A stretch of 64,000 bases of DNA from Brachybacterium sp042666875 (GTDB lineage Bacteria > Actinomycetota > Actinomycetes > Actinomycetales > Dermabacteraceae): contig NZ_JBHTCX010000012.1 of assembly GCF_042666875.1 (NCBI RefSeq), positions 372,001 to 436,000 on the forward strand. Direction: 5' to 3'. The translations under genes and the position numbers were made by a program. This document shows, in pieces, positions 10,867 to 20,067 of this stretch (positions are counted from its first letter, which is position 1; the number at the start of each line of letters is the position of its first letter). Under the pieces are notes generated by a model. It made no database searches. It saw only the letters and a program-made list of their open reading frames with translations, and was not told where the DNA came from.

Positions 10867-10902
10867 GCCGGGTCATCCCTCGTGCGCGATGGATGACCCG
10901 GC
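10867..10902 (+). terminator. terminator hairpin after aceE
   Basis: GCCGGGTCATCC and GGATGACCCGGC form a perfect 12-bp stem with a 12-nt loop five bases after the aceE stop. No T-run follows. It separates aceE from fabD and suggests at least partial termination. Confidence 0.65.
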
Positions 10903-10971
10903 GTCCGCTTCCCCTCACGGCGCCGCACCCCCGAGCGCCGCTCCCCGCATCCCCCCGTCCTGGAGGTCCTC

Positions 10972-11931
10972 GTGCTCGCGATCGTCTGCCCCGGTCAAGG
11001 GGCCCAGAAGCCCGGATTCCTGAGCCCGTGGCGTGAGCTGCCCGGCGTCGAGGCGATGCTCGCCTCACTGTCCGAGGCCGCCGGCGTGGACCTCCTGCGT
11101 CACGGCACCGAGTCCGACGCCGACACCATCCGCGACACGGCCATCGCTCAGCCGCTGCTGGTCGCGGCGGGCATCATCGCCGGCACCCAGCTCGGTCCCC
11201 AGGACGACGGCCCCGATCTGCCGCCGGCCGACGTCATCGCGGGCCACAGCGTCGGCGAGCTGACCGCCGCCGCCCTGGCCCACGTCCTCAGCGATGAGGA
11301 TGCGATGCGTCTGGTGGCCGTCCGCTCCCAGGCGATGGCGAAGGCCGCCGCCGCGGAGCCCACGGGGATGGCCGCAGTCGTCGGCGGGGCCCGCGACGAG
11401 GTCCTGGCCGCGATCGAGCGCCACGGACTGCACGCCGCGAACATCAACTCCGCCGCGCAGGTGGTCGCCGCCGGCTCGACCGACGCTCTCGCCGCCCTGG
11501 CCGAGGATGCGCCGTCGCGGGCGCGGGTGATCCCGCTCCCGGTTGCCGGCGCGTTCCATACGCCGTACATGGCCGGAGCCCGCGATGAACTCGCCGGCTT
11601 CGTTCCCACGCTTTCCGTCGCGGACCCGTCCTCGCCGCTGATCTCCAACGCCGGCGGCGAATCGGTCTCCACCGGGTCCCGCTACCTCGAGCTGATCGTC
11701 ACCCAGGTCGCCTCCCCCGTCGACTGGGAGGCGTGCATGGGCGCGCTGCGCGAGCGCGGCGTGACGGGGATGGTCGAGCTCTCGCCGGCCGGCACCCTGA
11801 CAGGCCTGGCCAAGCGCGACCTCAAGGGCGTCGCGACGGTCAACCTCAACACGCCCGACGATCTCGAGGCCGCCCGCGACCTGGTGCACGAGCACGCCGG
11901 TGTCGCCGCGTCCGAAGGCCAGGAGCACTGA
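10972..11931 (+). CDS. fabD: malonyl-CoA:ACP transacylase
   Basis: Loads malonyl groups onto acyl carrier protein for type II fatty acid synthesis. PGQGAQKPG opens the fold, the nucleophile is Ser93 in GHSVGEL, and the catalytic His196 is in GAFHTPYM. It has 319 residues. The GTG start has TGGAGG upstream. The stop is separated from the fabH ATG by one base, so the two are coupled. In Streptomyces and mycobacteria a PucR-type regulator gene (FasR) sits between aceE and fabD; here only a 110-bp gap with a terminator is present. Confidence 0.96.
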   Translation: MLAIVCPGQGAQKPGFLSPWRELPGVEAMLASLSEAAGVDLLRHGTESDADTIRDTAIAQPLLVAAGIIAGTQLGPQDDGPDLPPADVIAGHSVGELTAAALAHVLSDEDAMRLVAVRSQAMAKAAAAEPTGMAAVVGGARDEVLAAIERHGLHAANINSAAQVVAAGSTDALAALAEDAPSRARVIPLPVAGAFHTPYMAGARDELAGFVPTLSVADPSSPLISNAGGESVSTGSRYLELIVTQVASPVDWEACMGALRERGVTGMVELSPAGTLTGLAKRDLKGVATVNLNTPDDLEAARDLVHEHAGVAASEGQEH

Positions 11932-11932
11932 C

Positions 11933-12940
11933 ATGGCAGCGCGAGTCTCCCTCCAGCACCGCCCCGCCGTCCCGGGATCCCAGGTCCTCGCCTACGGTGC
12001 CGCCCGCGGCGATCTCGTCGTGCCCAACGATGACCTGGTCGGCCCGATCGACTCCTCGGACGAGTGGATCCGTCAGCGCACCGGGATCATCACCCGCACC
12101 CGAGCCAGCAAGGACGTCGGCGTCAAGGACCTGTCGCTGACCGCGGCGAAGGAGGCGATCGAGAGTTCCGGGATCGACCTCGAGACGCTGGATGCGATCA
12201 TCGTCTCGACCATCTCCTTCCCGTATCCCACGCCGTCGCTGGCGACGCTGCTGGCGGGCGAGCTGGGCCGCCCCGATGTCATCGCCTACGACATCTCCGC
12301 GGCCTGCGCCGGGTTCGCGTACGGCATCGGCCAGGCCGACGCCCTGATCCGCACCGGAGCGGCACGCCACGTGCTGGTCATCGGCGCCGAGAAGCTCTCC
12401 GACTTCGTCTCCCCCACCGACCGTTCGATCTCCTTCCTGCTGGGCGACGGCGCCGGCGCGGCGATCGTCGGGCCCAGCGACGAGCCGAAGATCGGCCCCA
12501 CCGTATGGGGCAGCGACGGAGACAGCTGGGACACGATCCGCATGACGGGCTCGATGATCGACTTCCGCGACGGCACGGGCGACTGGCCCACGCTCGAGCA
12601 GGACGGTCGAACCGTGTTCCGCTGGGCCGTGTGGCACACCGCCCAGAAGGTCCGCGAGATGCTCGACGCCTCCGGACTGAGTGTCGAGGACGTCGACGTG
12701 TTCGTCCCCCACCAGGCCAACATGCGCATCGTCGACGAGCTCGCCAAGCAGCTGCAGCTGCGCGAGGACGTCGTCATCGGCCGAGACATCGCAGAGACCG
12801 GGAACACCTCGGCCGCCTCGATCCCCCTGGCCACCCACCGCCTGATCCAGGAGGGAGCCGTCCGCAGCGGCGACGTCCTGGTCCAGTTCGGCTTCGGCGC
12901 GGGCCTGGCCTACGCCGGCCAGGTGCTCGTCCTCCCCTGA
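11933..12940 (+). CDS. fabH: beta-ketoacyl-ACP synthase III
   Basis: Starts fatty acid chains by condensing an acyl-CoA primer with malonyl-ACP. The Cys-His-Asn triad is Cys125 (ISAACAGFAYG), His260 (VPHQANMRI) and Asn291 (ETGNTSAAS). It has 335 residues. The ATG at 11933 is one base after the fabD stop; the upstream ATG at 11900 inside fabD is unlikely. Primer preference (branched or straight) cannot be read from the sequence. Confidence 0.96.
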   Translation: MAARVSLQHRPAVPGSQVLAYGAARGDLVVPNDDLVGPIDSSDEWIRQRTGIITRTRASKDVGVKDLSLTAAKEAIESSGIDLETLDAIIVSTISFPYPTPSLATLLAGELGRPDVIAYDISAACAGFAYGIGQADALIRTGAARHVLVIGAEKLSDFVSPTDRSISFLLGDGAGAAIVGPSDEPKIGPTVWGSDGDSWDTIRMTGSMIDFRDGTGDWPTLEQDGRTVFRWAVWHTAQKVREMLDASGLSVEDVDVFVPHQANMRIVDELAKQLQLREDVVIGRDIAETGNTSAASIPLATHRLIQEGAVRSGDVLVQFGFGAGLAYAGQVLVLP

Positions 12941-12968
12941 CCGCTGCGGACACATCGCGCCGGGGTGC

Positions 12969-12998
12969 TTGTCACCCGCGTCACGCCCGTGCCACTAT
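12969..12998 (+). promoter_or_regulatory. candidate promoter for acpP
   Basis: TTGTCA at 12969-12974 and CACTAT at 12993-12998 are spaced by 18 bp, in the 137-bp gap before acpP. A second -10-like TAGTCT lies near 13036. Either could give acpP its own transcript. Confidence 0.4.
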
Positions 12999-13077
12999 CA
13001 CGCCTCGGCTGCCGGATCCCCGGCCGCGACGCGGGTAGTCTTTGACCGCCAACATTCCATAGACCTAAGGAGAACCC

Positions 13078-13326
13078 ATGGCAAACACCGAGAACGAGAT
13101 CCTCGAGGGCCTCGCCGAGATCGTCAACGAGGAGACGGGTGTCGCCACCGAGGACGTCAAGCTCGAGAAGTCCTTCACCGACGACCTCGACATCGACTCG
13201 ATCTCGATGATGACCATCGTGGTCAACGCCGAGGAGAAGTTCGACGTGCGCATCCCCGACGAAGAGGTCAAGAACCTCGCCACCGTCGGCGACGCCGTCA
13301 AGTACATCGAGGGCGCGCAGTCCTGA
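13078..13326 (+). CDS. acpP: acyl carrier protein
   Basis: Carries growing acyl chains on a phosphopantetheine arm. It is a small acidic protein of 82 residues with the attachment Ser41 in DDLDIDSISMM (the classical DSL is DSI here), and the helix IPDEEVKNLATVGDAVKYI. The ATG at 13078 follows AAGGAGA. It lies inside the fabD-fabH-acpP-fabF cluster and is bracketed by a candidate promoter and a strong hairpin. Confidence 0.96.
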   Translation: MANTENEILEGLAEIVNEETGVATEDVKLEKSFTDDLDIDSISMMTIVVNAEEKFDVRIPDEEVKNLATVGDAVKYIEGAQS

Positions 13327-13335
13327 TCCCCGCTT

Positions 13336-13365
13336 GACGCCCGGGACGTTCCCGTCCCGGGCGTC
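13336..13365 (+). terminator. strong hairpin between acpP and fabF
   Basis: GACGCCCGGGACG and CGTCCCGGGCGTC form a perfect 13-bp stem with a TTCC loop, starting ten bases after the acpP stop and ending 34 bases before fabF. It could terminate part of the transcripts or protect the acpP 3' end, which would raise ACP relative to FabF. Confidence 0.55.
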
Positions 13366-13399
13366 GCCGCCTTCTCGCCCACCCGACCTGGAGGTCCGC

Positions 13400-14641
<1,242 letters not shown>

Positions 14642-14651
14642 GCGCCGGGTC

Positions 14652-14714
14652 GCGCAGCGACCACAGGATTCTCACCGCGACCACGCAGGATCTCGCCGCG
14701 ACCACGCAGGATAC
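14652..14714. repeat. three tandem copies of a 21-bp repeat
   Basis: Imperfect units around gcgaccacgcaggatctcg lie head to tail between the fabF stop and its terminator; the last two copies are nearly identical. There is no coding potential and no known function. Confidence 0.7.
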
Positions 14715-14715
14715 A

Positions 14716-14752
14716 GAGAGCGCCGCATCTCCTGGCCAGATGCGGCGCTCTC
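14716..14752. terminator. strong bidirectional terminator between fabF and DUF3145
   Basis: A perfect 15-bp stem, GAGAGCGCCGCATCT with AGATGCGGCGCTCTC, and a 7-nt loop lie between two convergent genes. The stem can serve both transcripts. Confidence 0.8.
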
Positions 14753-14805
14753 GCGTCGGGCGCGGTGCCCGACCTGCCGGTGGCCCGACGAGGGCGAGGC
14801 GGGAA

Positions 14806-15297
14806 TCAGCCCACGCGGTGCAGCCAGCGCATGGGCACGCCGTCGCCGGCGTGCCGGTAGATCTCGAGGTCCTCGTCCCAGGGCTCCCCGAGCGCGATGC
14901 CCAGCTCGCGGCGCAGCGCCGAGGGATCATCCCCCGCACGCTCCATGCATCCGCGCACGCGGTCCTCGGTGAGCACCGTGTTGCCGGCGTGGTCGGTCGC
15001 GGCGTGGTGGATGCCCAGCTCCGGGGTGCAGCTCCAGCGCGCGCCGTCCGTGGACGCGGTCGCCTCCTGCGTCACCTCGAAGCGCACCTCGTGCATGCCG
15101 CGCAGTGCGCTGACGAGCCGCGCGCCGGTGTCCTCGCGGCCCCGCCACGTCATCTCGGCGCGCACCAGGCCGCGGCCGACATGCTGCTCGTCCCAGTGGA
15201 TGCGCGAGGGCATGCCGAGGACTCCGCTGGCGGCCCATTCGATATGCGGTGCGAGGGCTCGCGGAGCGGAGTGCACATACAGAACGCCCTGAGTCAT
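14806..15297 (-). CDS. DUF3145 family actinobacterial protein
   Basis: A conserved protein of unknown function found in many actinobacteria, often near fatty acid genes. Family signatures are GVLYVHSAPRALAPHIEWA at the start, RLVSALRGMHEVRFEVTQEA in the middle, CTPELGIHHA, and GEPWDEDLEIYRHAG with a final PMRWLHRVG. It has 163 residues. The ATG at 15297 is preceded by GGAAGGAACGAG. Convergent with fabF; downstream of the def gene by 96 bp. Confidence 0.87.
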   Translation of the reverse strand: MTQGVLYVHSAPRALAPHIEWAASGVLGMPSRIHWDEQHVGRGLVRAEMTWRGREDTGARLVSALRGMHEVRFEVTQEATASTDGARWSCTPELGIHHAATDHAGNTVLTEDRVRGCMERAGDDPSALRRELGIALGEPWDEDLEIYRHAGDGVPMRWLHRVG

Positions 15298-15393
15298 CTC
15301 GTTCCTTCCGGTTTCCGATGCGTCTTCCCCAACGAATCGGTACCGTCCGGACGGAAATGAGATGCCAGACCGGGTCTGTGTCCTGGCCTTACT

Positions 15394-15882
15394 TTAGAGG
15401 GTCTCTCTGATCTGGCGCAATGCCTTCTTCTTGACGGACCTCTCGAGCCCGTCGATGTAGAGCTCGCCATCGAGGTGTGCGACCTCGTGCTGGATCAGCC
15501 GGGCGACGATTCCTTCTCCAGCCAGCTCGATGTCATTGCCGTCGACGTCCGTGCCCACACACCGTGCATAGGCGCTGCGGGTGCGCGGGAAGAACAGACC
15601 GGGAATCGACAGGCAGCCCTCGTCGTCGTCCTGGGTCTCCTCGGAGAGCTCGACGATGGCCGGATTGAGAATGTGCCCGACGCCGTGGTCCTCGAGATTC
15701 CAGGAGAACGCGCGCAGGCTTACCCCGATCTGATTGGCCGCCACGCCGGCGCGGCCCTCGTCGTCGACGGTGTCCATGAGGTCCCGGGCAAGGTTGCGGG
15801 TGGCGTCGGTGACCGTCCTGATCGGGTCGCACGGGGTGCGCAGAACCGGGTCCCCGACGATGCGGATGGGCCGGATGGTCAT
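15394..15882 (-). CDS. def: peptide deformylase
   Basis: Metal-dependent enzyme that removes the formyl group from new proteins. The three family motifs are GVAANQIGVS (46-55), EGCLSIPG with metal Cys90, and QHEVAHLDG with His132, Glu133 and His136. The residue before the second His is Ala, where Asp or other residues are usual; the HExxH metal site is intact. It has 162 residues. ATG at 15882 overlaps the upstream OsmC stop as ATGA, so the longer frame to 16041 is rejected. Works in the same pathway as the methionine aminopeptidase at the window start. Confidence 0.94.
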   Translation of the reverse strand: MTIRPIRIVGDPVLRTPCDPIRTVTDATRNLARDLMDTVDDEGRAGVAANQIGVSLRAFSWNLEDHGVGHILNPAIVELSEETQDDDEGCLSIPGLFFPRTRSAYARCVGTDVDGNDIELAGEGIVARLIQHEVAHLDGELYIDGLERSVKKKALRQIRETL

Positions 15883-16427
15883 CGCTCGACCTGCCCCGTC
15901 GCCTCGGCGTCCTCGCCCGTGGCAGAGAGGGAGCTCTCCGCGGATCCGTGCGCGGTCTCCGCCTCCGGGGCGGCTCCGGCTCCGCCGAGCACCTCGTGGG
16001 TGACCTCGACGCCGGGGACGATGGTGCGCTCGACCGTGCATCCGGCGGCGACGGCGCGCCCGAAGACCTTCGTGATCTCAGCGGTCTCGGCCTCGGTGAG
16101 CTGCTCCACGGGGAGCTGCACCTGCTCGGCGATCGAGTGGTACCGGTTGTCGGAGTCCTCCGAGAGACCGTGCGCCCACAGCCGCATGTCGAAGTCCTCG
16201 CCCAGACGGCGGGAGAGGTTGACGTCACTGCTCATGCCGGCGCAGCCGATCAGGGCGAGCTTCAGGAGCTCGCCGGGGCTGATCTCACCCTCGCCCAGTC
16301 CGATCGGGATCTCGACGCCGCGCTGGTTGCGGCCGACGAGGGTGCGGTGGCCGGAGCGGTCGGCCCAGACGCTTCCCGGGCCGAAGTCCTCGGGGAGCTC
16401 GAAGCGATCATCGGGGACAGAGGACAT
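15879..16427 (-). CDS. OsmC family protein
   Basis: OsmC-like proteins are thiol peroxidases that act on organic hydroperoxides. The two expected cysteines are in LIGCAGMSSDVN and VAAGCTVERTI, in the usual order. It has 182 residues, including about 30 C-terminal residues rich in Glu, Ala and Ser with no predicted fold. It starts at ATG 16427 and overlaps def by four bases, so the two genes are coupled. The substrate is not known from the sequence. Confidence 0.85.
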   Translation of the reverse strand: MSSVPDDRFELPEDFGPGSVWADRSGHRTLVGRNQRGVEIPIGLGEGEISPGELLKLALIGCAGMSSDVNLSRRLGEDFDMRLWAHGLSEDSDNRYHSIAEQVQLPVEQLTEAETAEITKVFGRAVAAGCTVERTIVPGVEVTHEVLGGAGAAPEAETAHGSAESSLSATGEDAEATGQVER

Positions 16428-16461
16428 CGTCCTGCTCCTTCACGAGAACCTGGTGAACGAA

Positions 16462-16492
16462 GAACAGCCCCGGAGTGACCCCGGGGCTGTTC
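16462..16492 (-). terminator. terminator of tRNA-Asn
   Basis: GAACAGCCCCGG and CCGGGGCTGTTC form a perfect 12-bp stem with a 7-nt loop, followed on the minus strand by TCTTCGTTC. It sits nine bases after tRNA-Asn and before the OsmC gene. Confidence 0.8.
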
Positions 16493-16500
16493 TCCTCCTG

Positions 16501-16576
16501 TGGCTCCCGCAGTTGGACTTGAACCAACAACCCTTCGATTAACAGTCGAATGCTCTGCCGATTGAGCTATGCGGGA
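16501..16576 (-). tRNA. tRNA-Asn (anticodon GUU)
   Basis: Cloverleaf on the minus strand: acceptor TCCCGCA/TGCGGGA, anticodon stem TTCGA/TCGAA with loop CTGTTAA (anticodon GTT), T-arm GTTGG/CCAAC. Discriminator G, and the CCA end is encoded. A -10 hexamer TAGAGT lies at 16594-16589, about a dozen bases upstream. Confidence 0.97.
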
Positions 16577-16775
16577 TCGACCTGGAAGACTCTAGCAGGA
16601 GCAGCACCTGGGCGCACCTCCGAGCGGGCGTCCCGCCGGGCACTATGACGCATCTAACCACACCACCGTGGACCCGTGCCGGGGCGCGGCACGTCCTGGC
16701 TCCGGGTCGGCGCTCAACGGCCGTCGTACCGCGTGCACGCGTCACATCGCGCCAGGTCATGGGCTCGGCCCGTGG

Positions 16776-16781
16776 TAAGTT
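16776..16781 (+). promoter_or_regulatory. extended -10 for the tRNA(CAU) gene
   Basis: TGGTAAGTT is an extended -10 (TAAGTT at 16776-16781) 25 bases before the tRNA. The -35 is not obvious. Confidence 0.5.
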
Positions 16782-16806
16782 CGACGACGCCCTGCCCAGG
16801 GCGCAC

Positions 16807-16880
16807 GGGCCAGTAGCTCAGCCGGTCAGAGCAGCGGACTCATAATCCGTCGGTCGCGGGTTCAAGCCCCGCCTGGCCTA
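16807..16880 (+). tRNA. tRNA with CAU anticodon, probably elongator Met
   Basis: Cloverleaf: acceptor GGGCCAG/CTGGCCT with a terminal G-U pair, D-arm GCTC/GAGC, anticodon stem GCGGA/TCCGT with loop CTCATAA, T-arm GCGGG/CCCGC. Discriminator A; CCA is not encoded. A CAU anticodon can belong to initiator Met, elongator Met or lysidine-modified Ile. The initiator is excluded because the anticodon stem lacks the three G-C pairs; elongator Met is favoured over Ile2 but not proven. Confidence 0.9.
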
Positions 16881-16975
16881 CCCCGACGCCGTCCGGCCGG
16901 TGCCGGTCGCAGAAGGACGTTCTCGTGGCCCGGCCGGATGAGCAGCGATGCTCGAGGGGACGAAGGAGACGATCG

Positions 16976-17776
16976 GTGAGTGCTGAGGACCCCCTGGCCC
17001 GCTACGTCCGGGAGCATGCCCAGCGAGCTCTGAGCGGGCTCGAGTCGATCGCGCGGGACGCCGACGTGGAGTCGGTCCACCACACGCGAACCTCCCTGCG
17101 CCGGTTGCGGGCGACGGTGCGCACCTTCGCCCGCTCCTTCCCGGAGCCCGGCGCCCTCGATGAGGATCTGCGGTTCGTCGCCCTGGCGCTCGGCCGGATC
17201 CGCGACGCCGATGTCCTCGCCGGCAGCCTGCTGCCCGAACTGGACGCGCTTCCTGAGGACCTGGTGCTCGGCCCGGCGCGCCGCGATCTCGCCGAGGCGC
17301 TCTCAGCGCGTCGGCGAGAAGGACTCGACGCACTGTCGGCGGCCTCCGAGGACCCGCGATGGGGACGTGCGACGGAACAGCTCACCGCCTGGTGCAGCGA
17401 CCCGCCGGCCCTGACGGGACAGGACGTCACCAAGACCCTCAAGAAGTCCCGGCGTCGGGTCCGTCGCCGCATCCGCAGCTCCGAGGGGCACCCCGTCGCA
17501 CTGCACTCGGCGCGCAAGGCCGCCAAGCGGTGGCGGTACGCAGCCGAACTGCTGGCCGACGCCGAGCCCGCGGCGGCCACGCACCTCGAGCAGGCCACCA
17601 CGGCGCAGCAGGTGCTGGGAGACCTGCAGGACGCGGTCGTCGCGTGCGAGTTCCTGCGAGAGCACGCCGCGCAGGGTGCCCGCAGCGGCCACAACGCCTT
17701 CACCACCGGGCTGCTGTACGCCTCGGCGCGCGGACGGGTCGAGGATGCCACTGCCCGAGCGCTCGATCTCGTCTGA
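16976..17776 (+). CDS. CHAD domain protein
   Basis: CHAD domains are helical bundles rich in conserved His and basic residues; published work shows that they bind inorganic polyphosphate. The N-terminal repeat is SVHHTRTSLRRLRATVRTFA near residue 38 and the second is ALHSARKAAKRWRYAAELL near 176, each with the H-x-x-R-x-x-x-(R/K)-R pattern. It has 266 residues. GTG at 16976 is chosen because GAAGGAG lies seven bases before it; the GTG at 16925 lacks this. No CYTH domain is fused. It stands alone between a tRNA and a convergent two-component system. Confidence 0.85.
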   Translation: MSAEDPLARYVREHAQRALSGLESIARDADVESVHHTRTSLRRLRATVRTFARSFPEPGALDEDLRFVALALGRIRDADVLAGSLLPELDALPEDLVLGPARRDLAEALSARRREGLDALSAASEDPRWGRATEQLTAWCSDPPALTGQDVTKTLKKSRRRVRRRIRSSEGHPVALHSARKAAKRWRYAAELLADAEPAAATHLEQATTAQQVLGDLQDAVVACEFLREHAAQGARSGHNAFTTGLLYASARGRVEDATARALDLV

Positions 17777-17819
17777 ACGCGCCCGGACGCCGGTCCGCGG
17801 GGCGACGGCCGACCCGGTG

Positions 17820-17849
17820 CCGGTCCACCAGGAGCCGGTCCACCAGGAG
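17820..17849. repeat. perfect 15-bp tandem duplication
   Basis: ccggtccaccaggag occurs twice head to tail in the 129-bp gap between the CHAD gene and the convergent response regulator. Confidence 0.8.
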
Positions 17850-17905
17850 CTGGGCCAGCCGTACCGCTCGACCGGGAGGAGGCGCGATGGTGGACGGCGA
17901 CGGGT

Positions 17906-18616
17906 CTACCGGTCGTCGAGGTAGCGCAGCACGGCTTGGACACGGCGGCTGGTCTGTTCGTCGCCGGCCAGCTCGAGTTTGTCGAAGATAGCGCTGATCG
18001 CCTTCTCCACCGTGCTCAGCGAGACGAACATGCGCTCGGCGATTCCGCGGTTCGAGAGACCCTCCGCCATCGCCTCGAGCACCTCGATCTCCCGCGGCGT
18101 CAGGCGGCTGACCGCCTTCTGCTGCTCCGGCGCGCGCAGCAGGGCACGGACCACGGCCGGGTCGATCACGGTGCCTCCGTCGGCGACCCGGTGGACGGCG
18201 TCGAGGAAGCTGTCGATCTCGGTGACGCGGTCCTTGAGCAGGTACCCGATCCCGGGGGTCTCGGTGCCCAGCAGCTCGCTGGCGTACTCGCGCGCCACGT
18301 ACTGGGAGAGCATCAGCACCCCGACGTCCGGGTGGTCGCGCTTGATCCGCACCGCGGCCAGAAGCCCTTCGTTGGTGTGGGTGGGCGGCATGCGCACGTC
18401 GACGATCGCCAGGCGCGGATGATGCGCGGCGACCGCGCTCAGCAGGGCGTCTCCGTCCCCCACGGAGGCGAGGACGTCGATGCCCTCGTCGACCAGCAGG
18501 CTGCGGACACCCTCACGAAGCAGCACCGCATCGTCGGCGAGGACCACGCTGAGCGGCGCGCGGGGACCCTCCCCGTCGGGCTGTTCGGGGGTCGACGGGA
18601 TGTGGGGCTCAGTCAC
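17906..18616 (-). CDS. LuxR/NarL-type response regulator
   Basis: DNA-binding partner of the histidine kinase upstream. The receiver domain (about 23-145) has the acidic pair ADDA, the phosphoacceptor Asp73 in AIVDVRMPP, and the conserved Lys in GYLLKDRV. The HTH_LuxR domain begins at LTPREIEVLEAMAEGLSNRG and continues to FVSLSTVEKAISAIFDKL. It has 236 residues. GTG start at 18616, which overlaps the end of the kinase gene by eight bases, so they form one transcript. The target genes are unknown. Confidence 0.93.
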   Translation of the reverse strand: MTEPHIPSTPEQPDGEGPRAPLSVVLADDAVLLREGVRSLLVDEGIDVLASVGDGDALLSAVAAHHPRLAIVDVRMPPTHTNEGLLAAVRIKRDHPDVGVLMLSQYVAREYASELLGTETPGIGYLLKDRVTEIDSFLDAVHRVADGGTVIDPAVVRALLRAPEQQKAVSRLTPREIEVLEAMAEGLSNRGIAERMFVSLSTVEKAISAIFDKLELAGDEQTSRRVQAVLRYLDDR

Positions 18617-19781
18617 AGGGCATCTCCGCGGTGATGATGGTGGGGCCGCCGGGCGGGCTGTTCACGCTCACGCTACCGTCCAGCGCTGCGACCCGCCTGG
18701 CCAGGCCCTGCAGTCCGCCGCCTTCGGGATCGGCACCGCCGGTGCCGTCGTCGTGGACCGCCAGCCGCAGGACGCGCCGGTCGGGCTCGCCCTCAGTGGC
18801 CACGGTGATCCGGATGGTGCGGGCACCGGCATGCTTGACCACGTTGGTCACCGCTTCCCGCGCCACGAAGTAGGCGGCCGATTCGACCGCCGGAGGCAGC
18901 TCGGCCTCGATGCTGTGGTCCACGTGGACCGGCACCGGGCTGGTCGCGGCGACACCGTCCAGGGCGGCGGCCAGTCCGTGCTCGTCGAGTGTGGTCGGGT
19001 AGATCCGCCAGGCCACCTGGCGGACCTCCTCGATCAGAGCCTGGGACTGGCCGTGAGCCTGCTCCAGCAGCTGGGCGGAACGGTGGGGATCCGTGGCGCG
19101 CCGGGCCCGGGCCAGCGTCACCGACAGCGAGACCACGTTCTGCTGGACCCCGTCGTGCAGATCGCGCTCGATACGGCGGCGTTCGTCGTCGATCGCCACG
19201 ACCACGCCGCGGCGCGTGGTCAGCAGGCGGCTGATGCGGGTCTCCAGCGCATCCTGGCGCGTGATCGCGGTCCAGCGGCCCAGGAGCTTCGCCTGCAACC
19301 AGACCGCGAACTCGGCGTAGAGGGCCGTGGCCAGCAGGCTGGAGGTCCCGAAGATCACCAGCACCGGCAGCGCAGGACGACTGATGGTCCACACGGCGAA
19401 CTCGAGCACCACGGGACCGGCCGCCAGCAGCTGGGTGAAACTGCCCAGGACGACCGCGGCGACCAGCAGCAGCAGATCGCACATCACGTACCCGAGCACC
19501 GCCGACAACGGCCCGTGCAGCAGCGCTCGGCGTCCGCCGAGGAAGGCACCGTCCCCCGCCCCGACCTGCAGTTGGTAGAAGCGGCGCAGGCGGTACAGCT
19601 CCCAGCGGCGCACCCGACGGAAGGGGGCCCGCAGGCGCATCAACTGCAGCGGGGCTGCGAGCACGAGCAGCGGTCCGATCAGGAGTCCGAGCACGGTTCC
19701 CACGACGTGACGCACCGCGCGCCGCGCGAGCCGCGTGTACTCGCGCGGGAGCTGGTACCTCGAGAGGTCGGGCAGTCGCAT
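18609..19781 (-). CDS. membrane sensor histidine kinase (HisKA_3 type)
   Basis: Autophosphorylates on His and passes the phosphate to the response regulator. The N-terminal 165 residues hold about four hydrophobic segments (near 28-46, 92-114, 117-131, 138-160), perhaps a putative-sensor domain. The dimerisation box is IERDLHDGVQQNVV with His209, and the ATPase has REAVTNVVKHAGA and DDGTGGADPEGGGLQGL. It has 390 residues. ATG at 19781 starts just ahead of the hydrophobic region and has CGGAGCTG upstream; the frame to 19874 is less likely. The signal is unknown. Confidence 0.92.
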   Translation of the reverse strand: MRLPDLSRYQLPREYTRLARRAVRHVVGTVLGLLIGPLLVLAAPLQLMRLRAPFRRVRRWELYRLRRFYQLQVGAGDGAFLGGRRALLHGPLSAVLGYVMCDLLLLVAAVVLGSFTQLLAAGPVVLEFAVWTISRPALPVLVIFGTSSLLATALYAEFAVWLQAKLLGRWTAITRQDALETRISRLLTTRRGVVVAIDDERRRIERDLHDGVQQNVVSLSVTLARARRATDPHRSAQLLEQAHGQSQALIEEVRQVAWRIYPTTLDEHGLAAALDGVAATSPVPVHVDHSIEAELPPAVESAAYFVAREAVTNVVKHAGARTIRITVATEGEPDRRVLRLAVHDDGTGGADPEGGGLQGLARRVAALDGSVSVNSPPGGPTIITAEMPCD

Positions 19782-20067
19782 GGGGGCAGCTCCGGGTGGC
19801 TGCGAGGGATCGCCTCGGCAGCATAGGGCGTGGAACGGGGCACGCCGGTCGGCGCGCTCGGGGAACGCTACCAACGCGGCGACATCGGCCTCAGGGGGCA
19901 GGCCCTAGACCGGCTTCCGGTTTTCCGGACAGAACGTGGCTCCACGGCGCGACGGCGCAGCGACCCCGTGGCTCCATGGCTCCGTGATGGCTCCACGGCT
20001 CACGGCGTTCACGGCTCCGTCCCTGCATGGCCCCGTACCCGGTGGCGTCAGCACCTCCGGATGACGC
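19782..20067. other. 286-bp repeat-rich intergenic region
   Basis: The gap between the kinase start and the dnaG stop has no credible gene. From about 19936 to 20030 it holds several copies of GGCTCC within units such as gtggctccatgg and atggctccacggctcacgg, some inverted (CCGTGG and CCACGG). This may act as the end of the dnaG transcript. Nothing else was recognised. Confidence 0.5.

Noticed and set aside
16807..16880. Initiator tRNA-Met
   Set aside because: The anticodon stem is GCGGA/TCCGT and lacks the three consecutive G-C pairs next to the loop that mark initiators; the acceptor end pairs G-U.
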